50,530 nt of DNA from Lachnospiraceae bacterium (GTDB taxonomy: Bacteria > Bacillota > Clostridia > Lachnospirales > Lachnospiraceae), in NCBI GenBank assembly GCA_024684085.1, contig JAIKXM010000011.1, positions 1 through 50,530 of the forward strand, read 5' to 3'. This document shows positions 32,385 to 40,603 of the stretch, in pieces; the first letter of the stretch is position 1, and every line of letters starts with the position of its first letter. The position numbers and the translations under genes are program-made. The notes beneath the pieces were generated by a model. That model saw only the letters and a list, made by a program, of their open reading frames with translations. It was not told where the DNA came from and did no database searches.

Positions 32385-34372
32385 TTCCTTGTGATCATCC
32401 TGACCCTTAATCTGTTCCCGGTACTCCTTATTATATCCTTGGTCTTCACTACGATATTGGGATCGTCGTAGTAGAATACCGCCGTAACGCTATTGCCGTT
32501 TGTCACCTTCTTACCGTTGACATATACGCGCTTATTATCCTTAAGATCCAACAATTCCCCATTCAGTGATATTTCAAGTATCTCCGTCATACAGTATTCC
32601 ATACAGGGATCTATTCTCACATTAACCGTGCCACTCTCAAGCGAAGTATGGAAATCGATATAACCGTTACTGTCATAGAGGGCATCCACGAAGTAAGAAT
32701 CATCTTCATTGAAGCCTCTGCCCGTATCGGTATAGATCTGAACCTTTTTCCTGATACTGTCCTTCTCCTGCCCTGTAAGCAGTTGATCCATGGTGATCAT
32801 AGCACCGCCGATACTGTCTCTTAACTCTCCCATTGACATTCGTTTGCCGGTAACCTTCTTCTGGAAGATCGCCTCATCTTCTCTGAAGCCTTCCAGCTCA
32901 TCATTGGTAAGTGCTAACAGGCTGATCACTTCACTGTAATCGAAGCTGTTCCTGTATTCACTCTCAAGGGTATAGCAGTACAAAGCCCTGTAAGCCGTCT
33001 CCTTAACAGGTACACTCCGTTCCCTGACCCACTCATAGTCAATGGCTGTCCATTCATCCCCATCAACAAGGATATTGGAAAAAACGAGGTCCATGTCGGT
33101 TATATCACTCCCTGATCCGTAACCCGTTCTATCGATATATTCGGAAAAGAGCTTCTTAAAGCCTTCTATATCCCCTGCCAGCAGATACTCGTCAAAGAGT
33201 TCCGAAAGAGGCCTTCCTTTGACTATAGGAAATCTGACAACTCCGTCACTTATTTTTTCGCAAGGCGCAATCTTAAGTCTTCCGCCCCGGTATCGCTCCT
33301 CAAGAGCCTTATAATGTCTTACCATATCCTCCACGTGAGCATTGCACTCCTCACACAGAGCGACCTTATCCACATGATCACTGGAGATCAGGGTGCCGAT
33401 GGCATATTCATCAGAACGATCATTGGAATATCGTACATAATCAATATCCGCATCGCTTCCTATAAGGATCATATATGAATTGGAGAAAAACGGGAATTCT
33501 CCGCTCTCGACTATTCCGTCCCATGCCGTAGTCTCATCGAACAGCAACAGTCTGTCCCTGTCAAAATTGCGATAGTTATTGCACAGCTCGCCCTTTCCCG
33601 GAAGTCTGTCATCCGAGAAAAGTGTAGTCATAAACTTATAATCGGGATAAGGATAATAGAAATGATAATCTTCTATACCTGCCTTCCCGAACATCTTCTC
33701 AAATCCTGCTTTGGAGAAAGTTCTTACTCCGCCGCCATCCTTATACATCTCTATGGAACTGAAAAATGTCCCCAGATGATCTTCCCTGCAACCGGCAAAA
33801 TACTTAAGTCCGTAACGATTCTCTATAGCGATGGCAAGTCTTCCGTTCTCACCCACATGACTTCTCACTATATCAAGAAAGTCTTCAAAAGGGGTATCGC
33901 CACCTATATAGCTCTGGGCATATTCAAATACACCTATCAGAAGAACCAGATCATAGCCTCTGTCAAGATCCGGCTCAATATCCTTGAAGTTCCCTACATG
34001 TATCGTTATATTGTCGTCCTCTTCATGTCTGTAAGCATTGATAAGACTTCTCTTTCTTGAGAGATCCACACAGTCTACACGACCTGCGCGCTTAGAGAGC
34101 GCCCCTGTAACAGCTCCGCATCCGGAACCGATCTCAAGTACTTTCATATCACGGTTTATGGGAAGCCAGCGCACGATATTCTCGCGCTGTGTCGACAGAT
34201 GGTAAAAAATCGGCCAACTCTTGTTGGCCTCTATTATCTTCGGATATTCAACCTTCGAATAATTCTTGACTATATTAAGGATCTGATCTTCAACAGCGCC
34301 ATCACAATACAGATCTTCACCGCTGTAATGGTCGTAATTCAATCTTACTTTTCCAATCAATTCGTTTTCCAT
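32324..34372 (-). CDS. Methyltransferase fused to a kinase-like domain (candidate polysaccharide chain terminator)
   Basis: 682 residues. A class I SAM methyltransferase fills about 55-300: motif I is VLEIGSGCGAVTG at 78-90, with CVDLS as the acidic loop and LVLLIGVFEYA as motif IV. A second domain (about 310-520) has features of aminoglycoside-kinase-like folds: RYSNDRSDEYAIGTLI as a possible N-lobe, then D428-x4-N433 (catalytic loop) and IDYEW with Asp445 (metal-binding position). A beta-rich tail (about 555-660) ends the protein. Placed directly behind Wzt/Wzm, this order recalls WbdD, which caps O9a polymannan by phosphorylation and methylation. That role is inferred, and the kinase call rests on short motifs. 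Confidence 0.8.
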   Translation of the reverse strand: MENELIGKVRLNYDHYSGEDLYCDGAVEDQILNIVKNYSKVEYPKIIEANKSWPIFYHLSTQRENIVRWLPINRDMKVLEIGSGCGAVTGALSKRAGRVDCVDLSRKRSLINAYRHEEDDNITIHVGNFKDIEPDLDRGYDLVLLIGVFEYAQSYIGGDTPFEDFLDIVRSHVGENGRLAIAIENRYGLKYFAGCREDHLGTFFSSIEMYKDGGGVRTFSKAGFEKMFGKAGIEDYHFYYPYPDYKFMTTLFSDDRLPGKGELCNNYRNFDRDRLLLFDETTAWDGIVESGEFPFFSNSYMILIGSDADIDYVRYSNDRSDEYAIGTLISSDHVDKVALCEECNAHVEDMVRHYKALEERYRGGRLKIAPCEKISDGVVRFPIVKGRPLSELFDEYLLAGDIEGFKKLFSEYIDRTGYGSGSDITDMDLVFSNILVDGDEWTAIDYEWVRERSVPVKETAYRALYCYTLESEYRNSFDYSEVISLLALTNDELEGFREDEAIFQKKVTGKRMSMGELRDSIGGAMITMDQLLTGQEKDSIRKKVQIYTDTGRGFNEDDSYFVDALYDSNGYIDFHTSLESGTVNVRIDPCMEYCMTEILEISLNGELLDLKDNKRVYVNGKKVTNGNSVTAVFYYDDPNIVVKTKDIIRSTGNRLRVRMITRNCTESMIRSLQNELGKLIRL

Positions 34373-34546
34373 ATCTGCTGTTCCTTTCGGAAAAACTAAA
34401 GGATTATCATTCCCTGTCTTTCTTCATTATTCCTATCCCTCTGTGATGATCACTCATACACCGCAGGATACTTTTCACCCTCACTGAAAGGGATATCTTC
34501 CATACTCACCGCAGGATGTTATCATGCAGCACTTGCCTTCTTTGAT

Positions 34547-35830
34547 TCACTGTACAGTGATCCTGGAATTCATATCAAAATAACCGACGGTGTCTTTATC
34601 TGACACTACTGTCAGATTAATAACATCATATAACCTGTGATAGACCTGAAAATTATCCCTCTCATATCCGGTCACGCCGAAAGAGAGAAGATACTCTCCG
34701 CCCTGAAGGTTCATATCCTGACTGAACGTAACCTTCTTGACGTCCCCCTTCTTAACAGGTTGTAAGAAGGCCTTCTCATACATGGTATTGGTTCCTGTTA
34801 TCTCAGTACCCTTCACATTTTTAATAGTAAATGCAAAAATGGGGGCAGCTATATCCTCGGTAAAATCGACCGTGAAATTGATCGAGAACGACTCACCCTT
34901 GATGATCGCCGTAGTCTTAACTCCATTCCTGTCGGTCAGATAATAATCATGTATATTTGCAGCTCCCGTGCCGTATTCAAGCGTATTGGGATTGACTCCG
35001 TCCACACTTCCGTTATCCGTTGAAGCACGTTCCGCAAGTGCTTTGATATCTTCATCATCAAGCAGACTCTCACTGCTGTCCGGTATCCTGTACTGACCTA
35101 CCAGAACCTGCTTATATGCATCGATTATCTCTTTGGGCTCACCCTCGTTGAGCTTAACACCCTTATTGAGCAATACGACCCTGTCGCAATATTTTGCGAT
35201 GCTTCCAAGATCGTGGCTTACGAAGAGAATCGTCTTGCCCTGCTTCTTGAACTCCTCGAACTTATGATAACACTTAGCCTGGAAGAAGACATCACCTACG
35301 GAAAGAGCCTCATCCACGATCAGTATCTCGGGATCGATATTGATGGCCACCGCAAAAGCCAGTCTCACAAACATACCACTGGAATAAGTCTTACAGGGCT
35401 GATAGACATAATCACCTATATCGGCAAATTCAAGTATCGAATCAAGCCTCTCATCTATCTCCTTACGTGAGAATCCCATCATCGTGCCGTTAAGATAGAT
35501 GTTCTCTATTCCGTTGTATTCCATATTGAATCCGGCACCGAGTTCGAGAAGAGCGGATATCCTTCCGTTAACGGTAAGATCACCTGACGTGGGTGTCAGA
35601 ACTCCTGTAATGATCTTAAGTATGGTCGACTTACCGGAACCGTTCGTACCTATGATGCCGACAGACTCGCCCTTATATACCGTAAGATCCACATTCGTTA
35701 ATGCGTAATGATCCTTGCTCCTCCGCTTATTGCCCGGAAGAAGTGCCTCCCTGAAACGGTCGGAAGGCTTATTATATAATCTGTATATTTTTGTAATATT
35801 ATCAGCCTTAATGGCTATCTCTTTATTCAT
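34547..35830 (-). CDS. wzt: Polysaccharide ABC exporter ATPase with C-terminal Wzt-type domain
   Basis: 427 residues. The ATPase (1-245) has Walker A GTNGSGKST at 61-69, the shortened signature YSSGM at 149-153, Walker B LIVDEA near 169-175 and the switch His206. Residues about 285-427 form a beta-sandwich like the Wzt C-terminal domain that binds the end of the polymer in O8/O9a exporters; TagH-type teichoic acid ATPases lack this domain. It works with the adjacent permease to flip a lipid-linked polymer across the membrane. A 14-bp palindrome TCACTGTACAGTGA overlaps its stop codon. The gap to the methyltransferase gene (174 bp) holds a short repeated CCGCAGGAT motif. Confidence 0.94.
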   Translation of the reverse strand: MNKEIAIKADNITKIYRLYNKPSDRFREALLPGNKRRSKDHYALTNVDLTVYKGESVGIIGTNGSGKSTILKIITGVLTPTSGDLTVNGRISALLELGAGFNMEYNGIENIYLNGTMMGFSRKEIDERLDSILEFADIGDYVYQPCKTYSSGMFVRLAFAVAINIDPEILIVDEALSVGDVFFQAKCYHKFEEFKKQGKTILFVSHDLGSIAKYCDRVVLLNKGVKLNEGEPKEIIDAYKQVLVGQYRIPDSSESLLDDEDIKALAERASTDNGSVDGVNPNTLEYGTGAANIHDYYLTDRNGVKTTAIIKGESFSINFTVDFTEDIAAPIFAFTIKNVKGTEITGTNTMYEKAFLQPVKKGDVKKVTFSQDMNLQGGEYLLSFGVTGYERDNFQVYHRLYDVINLTVVSDKDTVGYFDMNSRITVQ

Positions 35831-35865
35831 TCAGTAACAATGCTCCCTGATAAAGTCAAGACCCT

Positions 35866-36660
35866 CTACAGTACGTCTGCAAAATGAGGTTTCAGCTTCT
35901 CGAATATCCTTACTCCAAGGATCATAATGATCAATGTCACGATCCAGAAGTACAGGGTCTGTCCCATATCTTCCCAGAAGAATGCAGCCGATGTTACGGC
36001 ATTTCTGTAACCGCTTACCACATAGACCAACGGATTAAGGCTTATTATCTTAGCGGCTGTGGTACCTATGGACTCGATATTCCACAGAATGGGTGTAGCC
36101 CACATCCCAAGCTGAAGACATATTCCGATGATCTGTGCTATATCTCTGAAGAAGACCATTACGGCCGATGTAATATATGCCATTCCCAGCACCAGTATAA
36201 AAGTGCACAGACTGTAGTATGGCAGCTGAAGCCAGTAGAGGCTCGGCGTATAACCGTAGATAACAGACATTATGAGCATGACCACCATGAAGAACAAATG
36301 AATATAGATGGCGGCCACTACCTTGATAAGCGGAAGTATACTTACATTGAACACGACTTTCTTAACAAGATACGTATATCTTACCAGTGCGCTCGTTCCC
36401 TGAGTCAGCGCCTCGCTGAAGAAGAACCACGGCACAAGACCCGCTGTAAGGAACATTACGTAAGGCATTGAAGTCGCCCTCGGTCCGCTCTGGGCTCCCG
36501 CGCCCATGATCACATCAAAGACGATGTAATACATCGCGATGGTCACGACCGGCTGGATCATTGCCCAGACAGCGCCAAGATACGATCCCGCATATCGCTC
36601 TTTGAAATCATTCGCAGCCAGAGTCCATATTAAATTCCTGTTTTTCCATATATCCTTCAT
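35866..36660 (-). CDS. wzm: Polysaccharide ABC exporter permease
   Basis: 264 residues, ABC-2 type, with six predicted membrane helices (for example TIAMYYIVFDVIMGAG, FLTAGLVPWFFFSEAL, FFMVVMLIMSVIYG, ILWNIESIGTTAAKI). It begins with the family opening NLIWTLAANDFKERYAGSYLG. It forms the membrane channel for the Wzt ATPase encoded 35 bp downstream. The start overlaps the end region of rfbC (7-bp gap), so translation is probably coupled. Confidence 0.95.
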   Translation of the reverse strand: MKDIWKNRNLIWTLAANDFKERYAGSYLGAVWAMIQPVVTIAMYYIVFDVIMGAGAQSGPRATSMPYVMFLTAGLVPWFFFSEALTQGTSALVRYTYLVKKVVFNVSILPLIKVVAAIYIHLFFMVVMLIMSVIYGYTPSLYWLQLPYYSLCTFILVLGMAYITSAVMVFFRDIAQIIGICLQLGMWATPILWNIESIGTTAAKIISLNPLVYVVSGYRNAVTSAAFFWEDMGQTLYFWIVTLIIMILGVRIFEKLKPHFADVL

Positions 36661-36667
36661 ATAGAGA

Positions 36668-37228
36668 TCAAAGTCCTCTTTCTGCCTTATATTCTCTGAA
36701 GCTCATCCTGTCTCTGTCCTTGTCGGACAATATAACTTCAATTCCCTCAAGAGGCCATTCAACTCCTATATCGGGATCATTGTATGCGATACCGCCCTCA
36801 TCATTGGGATACCAGAAATCATCTATCTTATAGCAAAATTCAGCATAATCACTGAGTACTGTATATCCATGTGCAAAACCGGCCGGAATGAAGAACTGCT
36901 TCTTATTCTCCGCACTGAGAACTTCCGCATGCCAGCAACCGAATGTCGGACTGCCTTCTCTTAAGTCAACAGCCACATCATATACCTCACCTACGATAGC
37001 TCTTACGAGCTTGCACTGAGGATGCTCGATCTGGAAGTGAAGTCCCCTTACCACTCCCTTTTTGGATGCCGACTGATTGTCCTGCACGAATTTGACATCT
37101 ATTCCAGCCTCACTGAATTCTCTGTAATTGTAGGTCTCCATGAAATAACCTCTGCTGTCTCCGTATACAGCGGGCGTTATTATCTTAAGTCCTTCTATTT
37201 CACATGTCTCAACCTTGATCCTGCCCAT
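36668..37228 (-). CDS. rfbC: dTDP-4-dehydrorhamnose 3,5-epimerase
   Basis: 186 residues, cupin fold. Conserved parts include DSRGYFMETYN, FVQDNQSAS, RGLHFQ with catalytic His64, and GFAHGYTVLSD. It makes dTDP-4-keto-L-rhamnose, third step towards dTDP-L-rhamnose. The final reductase gene rfbD is not in the window. The ATG is preceded by AGGAG that is itself the last unit of a pentanucleotide repeat. It sits between the small GH25 gene and the exporter permease. Confidence 0.95.
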   Translation of the reverse strand: MGRIKVETCEIEGLKIITPAVYGDSRGYFMETYNYREFSEAGIDVKFVQDNQSASKKGVVRGLHFQIEHPQCKLVRAIVGEVYDVAVDLREGSPTFGCWHAEVLSAENKKQFFIPAGFAHGYTVLSDYAEFCYKIDDFWYPNDEGGIAYNDPDIGVEWPLEGIEVILSDKDRDRMSFREYKAERGL

Positions 37229-37235
37229 TATATCT

Positions 37236-37265
37236 CTCCTCTTCTCTTCTCTTCTATTCTATTCT
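37236..37265. repeat. Six-unit pentanucleotide repeat at the rfbC ribosome site
   Basis: Minus strand AGAAT x2, AGAAG x3, AGGAG x1, ending 7 bp before the ATG. The last unit acts as Shine-Dalgarno. Such short tandem repeats can change length by slippage, but here a change would extend the leader and leave the site-to-start distance fixed. Confidence 0.7.
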
Positions 37266-37338
37266 TATCCTTTATCAATGATCCATAATCAGTTCACTAA
37301 CGATCCGATCTACAGCCCATCTATTCTGCCTAAATATA

Positions 37339-38592
37339 CTAATCATCGCCGTCAACGGATATATAGCTCAGGTTCATATCCACACGGCCTTCGATACCGT
37401 TGATCCTTCCGGCCGATGAATACTGCCACATCTGATACTTACCTGTAAACTCCGGCTTGTCCGCGTATTCCGCAAGCCAGATATAATTATCTAATGACAG
37501 TCCTGTCATATCCAGTCGCTTATTGAACCAGTTCCTTGCCGCATATATACCGGCATCATAACCTCCGCTTCTGATAGTCTCACAGAAGGCCTGACATATC
37601 TTGGTTCTCATCCTTACCTCTACTCCGTCGGCACGACCACCGCCCGAGCCTTCGGTGTCGATGAACACCGGATAGGTAAGCTTATATTGTCTTATCAGAC
37701 TTAAGACTGCACTGGCCTCTTCAACAGCCTCAACTTCATTAACTGCCTGTGTGAAGAAGTACACGCCGACCGGTATGCCTGCATCCGCAGCCCCTCTCAT
37801 ATTCTCTGCAAAATACGGGTCCACTACGATAGCACCGCTCTTGGAACCTCTGTAACCGCAACGGATTATCGCATACTCAACACCGGCATTTTTGACCTTT
37901 TCCCAGTCGATCTCTTTGTTCCACTTGGATACATCGATTCCGAATCTGGCATTCTCATCGGTTCTTACAGAAGAACTGCCCGTTGTATCAACTGCCGCCT
38001 CATATACCTCTGTATCTTCAAGCTCTGCATCTATATCAGCTTCCGTCTTGATAAGATATGAGATATCCTTAATGGCTTTATACTCAATATCCGCCTTGAC
38101 CTGACATACGAGTTCCGAACCGGGTCCCGTATAGGCTCCGCTGTCGGTAAGTCGTATACCGTATTCTCCGGGTGTCAGTCCGTCTACATAGATGATGCCG
38201 TCCTTATCGGTATCACGATACTTGCCGGCACCGTTGATCTCTATCATAAAGGCTTCGCCCGTCACCGGTCGGCCTTTGGCATTCATGATTATGACACGAA
38301 TGTCATTCTGTATCGAAGATGCATTGAGCACCACCGCGTTATCAACTTCGGATGCGGTATAACTGCTCTCTTCCGCGTCGAAAAAAGTATTATCCGACAT
38401 CCAGGCGGTGAGATCACTGTCTTTCACACGTCCGTCTTCCTCGATTATTACGCCCACGTCCTCTTTTGGACTTTGCACACGGTTCTTTGATGAGTCTGTG
38501 AGATATCCATTATAAAACAAGACAACAAGGAATACTCCCAGCACAAAAAGCGTTACCAGAAGTAACGCTCCCTTTAACAGCTTAGAGTCCAT
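37339..38592 (-). CDS. Membrane-anchored GH25 muramidase (small form)
   Basis: 417 residues. Start at the ATG 38592 (GAGG upstream), overlapping the rfbA stop by 11 bp; a TTG 6 bp earlier is in frame. One membrane helix (6-28) anchors it, with the rest outside. A Cna-B/SpaA-like domain (about 95-165, [20 protein letters not shown] to [10 protein letters not shown]) precedes a GH25 lysozyme domain (about 215-412) with [28 protein letters not shown], the acidic [11 protein letters not shown] catalytic strand and WQYSSAG. It should cut MurNAc-GlcNAc bonds of peptidoglycan. The position inside rhamnose genes, and translational coupling to rfbA, tie it to polysaccharide assembly. It is a paralog of the C-terminal part of the 1191-residue protein at 40604. 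Confidence 0.92.
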   Translation of the reverse strand: MDSKLLKGALLLVTLFVLGVFLVVLFYNGYLTDSSKNRVQSPKEDVGVIIEEDGRVKDSDLTAWMSDNTFFDAEESSYTASEVDNAVVLNASSIQNDIRVIIMNAKGRPVTGEAFMIEINGAGKYRDTDKDGIIYVDGLTPGEYGIRLTDSGAYTGPGSELVCQVKADIEYKAIKDISYLIKTEADIDAELEDTEVYEAAVDTTGSSSVRTDENARFGIDVSKWNKEIDWEKVKNAGVEYAIIRCGYRGSKSGAIVVDPYFAENMRGAADAGIPVGVYFFTQAVNEVEAVEEASAVLSLIRQYKLTYPVFIDTEGSGGGRADGVEVRMRTKICQAFCETIRSGGYDAGIYAARNWFNKRLDMTGLSLDNYIWLAEYADKPEFTGKYQMWQYSSAGRINGIEGRVDMNLSYISVDGDD

Positions 38593-39451
38593 TTGCAACC
38601 TCTACAAGATATTTACCGTAATCAGTCTTCATAAGGGGCTCTGCAAGTGCAAGTAACTGATCCCTTGTTATGAAGCCTCTCTTATAAGCGATCTCCTCGA
38701 TGCAAGAGATATATAAACCCTGTCTCTTCTGGAATGCGCATACGAAATCAGAAGCATCAAGCAGTGCATCATGATTACCTGTATCAAGCCATGCGAACCC
38801 TCGTCCCATAGTCTCAACACGAAGATCACCACGCTCAAGATAAGCATTGTTAACAGCGGTTATCTCGATCTCGCCTCTTGCCGAAGGCTTAACATTCTTG
38901 GCTATCTCCACTACATCGTTATCATAGAAGTACAGTCCCGGTACAGCATAATTGCTCTTGGGATGTTCGGGCTTCTCCTCGATTGAGATAGCTCTGCCTT
39001 CCTCATCGAACTCAACCACACCGTATTCTCTGGGATCTCTTACATAGTAACCGAAGATAGTCGCTCCCTTTTCTCTGGAAGCCACCTCACGCAACAGTTT
39101 GGAAAAGCTCTGTCCATAGAATATATTGTCCCCGAGAACCAAGGCGACGGGATCTTTTCCGATAAAATCCTCACCTATGATGAAGGCATCCGCAAGTCCT
39201 CTGGGTGTCTCCTGCACCGCATATTCGATCCTCAGTCCCAGCTGACTTCCGTCGCCGAGAAGCTCTCTGAATACGGGTAGGTCTCTCGGTGTCGAGATGA
39301 TAAGTATCTCTCTGATACCCGCCAGCATAAGAGTCGACAGCGGATAATATATCATCGGTTTATCATATACCGGCATGATCTGCTTGGATATGGCCTTAGT
39401 AAGGGGATAGAGTCTTGTACCTGACCCTCCCGCGAGAATAATACCTTTCAT
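38582..39451 (-). CDS. rfbA: Glucose-1-phosphate thymidylyltransferase
   Basis: 289 residues. Makes dTDP-glucose, the first step to dTDP-rhamnose. Nucleotide-binding [11 protein letters not shown] at 8-18, [20 protein letters not shown] and [11 protein letters not shown] with the metal Asp, and [22 protein letters not shown]-type region are standard for RmlA. GGAG lies 5 bp before the ATG. It overlaps the following GH25 gene. Confidence 0.97.
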   Translation of the reverse strand: MKGIILAGGSGTRLYPLTKAISKQIMPVYDKPMIYYPLSTLMLAGIREILIISTPRDLPVFRELLGDGSQLGLRIEYAVQETPRGLADAFIIGEDFIGKDPVALVLGDNIFYGQSFSKLLREVASREKGATIFGYYVRDPREYGVVEFDEEGRAISIEEKPEHPKSNYAVPGLYFYDNDVVEIAKNVKPSARGEIEITAVNNAYLERGDLRVETMGRGFAWLDTGNHDALLDASDFVCAFQKRQGLYISCIEEIAYKRGFITRDQLLALAEPLMKTDYGKYLVEVANGL

Positions 39452-39465
39452 ATAATCTCCGTCCT

Positions 39466-40551
39466 TTATCTGTTGCTATACATATCTTCGTAGTATTTCT
39501 GATAATCGCCGCTTGTGACATTCTTCATCCAGTCTTCGTGCATGAAGAACCACTTAATGGTACGGCGGATACCGTCCTTGAACATTGTCTCAGGCTCCCA
39601 GCCTATCTCGCTCTTGATCTTATCGGGAGCGATGGCATATCTTCTGTCATGTCCCTTACGGTCTTCAACATAGGTAATTAGATCCTTATTGATATATGCC
39701 TTACGCTCGTCACCGTCGGGAAGCTCCTCCTGAAGTGTCTCAAGGATGATATTGATGATCTCAATATTCTGCTTCTCATTATGTCCGCCGATATTATAAG
39801 TCTCGAAGAGACGTCCCTTCTCCTGTACCATATCGATGGCCTTGGCATGATCTTCCACAAAGAGCCAGTCCCTGACATTCTTGCCATCGCCGTATACGGG
39901 AAGCTTCTTACCCTGAAGCGCATTGTTGATGATAAGAGGAATAAGCTTCTCAGGGAACTGATAAGGGCCGTAATTATTGGAACAGTTGGTAATGTTCGCC
40001 GGGAACTTATAAGTATCCATATATGACTTAACCAGCATGTCCGAAGAAGCCTTGCTTGCCGAATAAGGGCTGTGAGGATCGTAGGGGCTTGTCTCATAGA
40101 AGAACGCCGAATCATCCTCGGGTAGAGAACCGTACACCTCATCCGTTGATACATGAAGGAACTTCTTATCAGGCTTAAATGTTCCGTCCGGAAGCTCCCA
40201 GCTTGCCTTTGCCGAGTTGAGCATTACGGCAGTTCCGAGCACATTGGTACGAACGAAGACCTCAGGATCTTTGATACTTCTGTCAACATGGCTCTCGGCC
40301 GCGAAGTGAACGACCCTGTCAATATCATACTGTTCAAAAACAGCCGCGATTGCATCCTTGTCAGTTATATCAGCTTTGATAAATACGTAATTATCTCTGT
40401 CCTCAATATCCTTGAGATTCTCAAGATTGCCCGCGTATGTCAATGCGTCCACATTGATAATACGAATAGAATCCCCGTATTTTCCGAACATATAATGAAT
40501 ATAATTGCTACCGATAAAACCGGCTCCGCCTGTTACAAGATAAGTTCTCAT
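39466..40551 (-). CDS. rfbB: dTDP-glucose 4,6-dehydratase
   Basis: 361 residues, extended short-chain dehydrogenase. NAD-binding GGAGFIGSN at 8-16, active-site Thr136-Asp137-Glu138 in HVSTDEVYG, and Tyr163/Lys167 in SPYSASK. Converts dTDP-glucose to dTDP-4-keto-6-deoxyglucose. It lies 14 bp upstream of rfbA on the same strand, and 52 bp downstream of the large GH25 gene. Confidence 0.97.
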   Translation of the reverse strand: MRTYLVTGGAGFIGSNYIHYMFGKYGDSIRIINVDALTYAGNLENLKDIEDRDNYVFIKADITDKDAIAAVFEQYDIDRVVHFAAESHVDRSIKDPEVFVRTNVLGTAVMLNSAKASWELPDGTFKPDKKFLHVSTDEVYGSLPEDDSAFFYETSPYDPHSPYSASKASSDMLVKSYMDTYKFPANITNCSNNYGPYQFPEKLIPLIINNALQGKKLPVYGDGKNVRDWLFVEDHAKAIDMVQEKGRLFETYNIGGHNEKQNIEIINIILETLQEELPDGDERKAYINKDLITYVEDRKGHDRRYAIAPDKIKSEIGWEPETMFKDGIRRTIKWFFMHEDWMKNVTSGDYQKYYEDMYSNR

Positions 40552-40603
40552 AATATAATCTGTTCCGCCTTTCTAAGCTTAGTATTAGATCAATATGCAA
40601 CGA

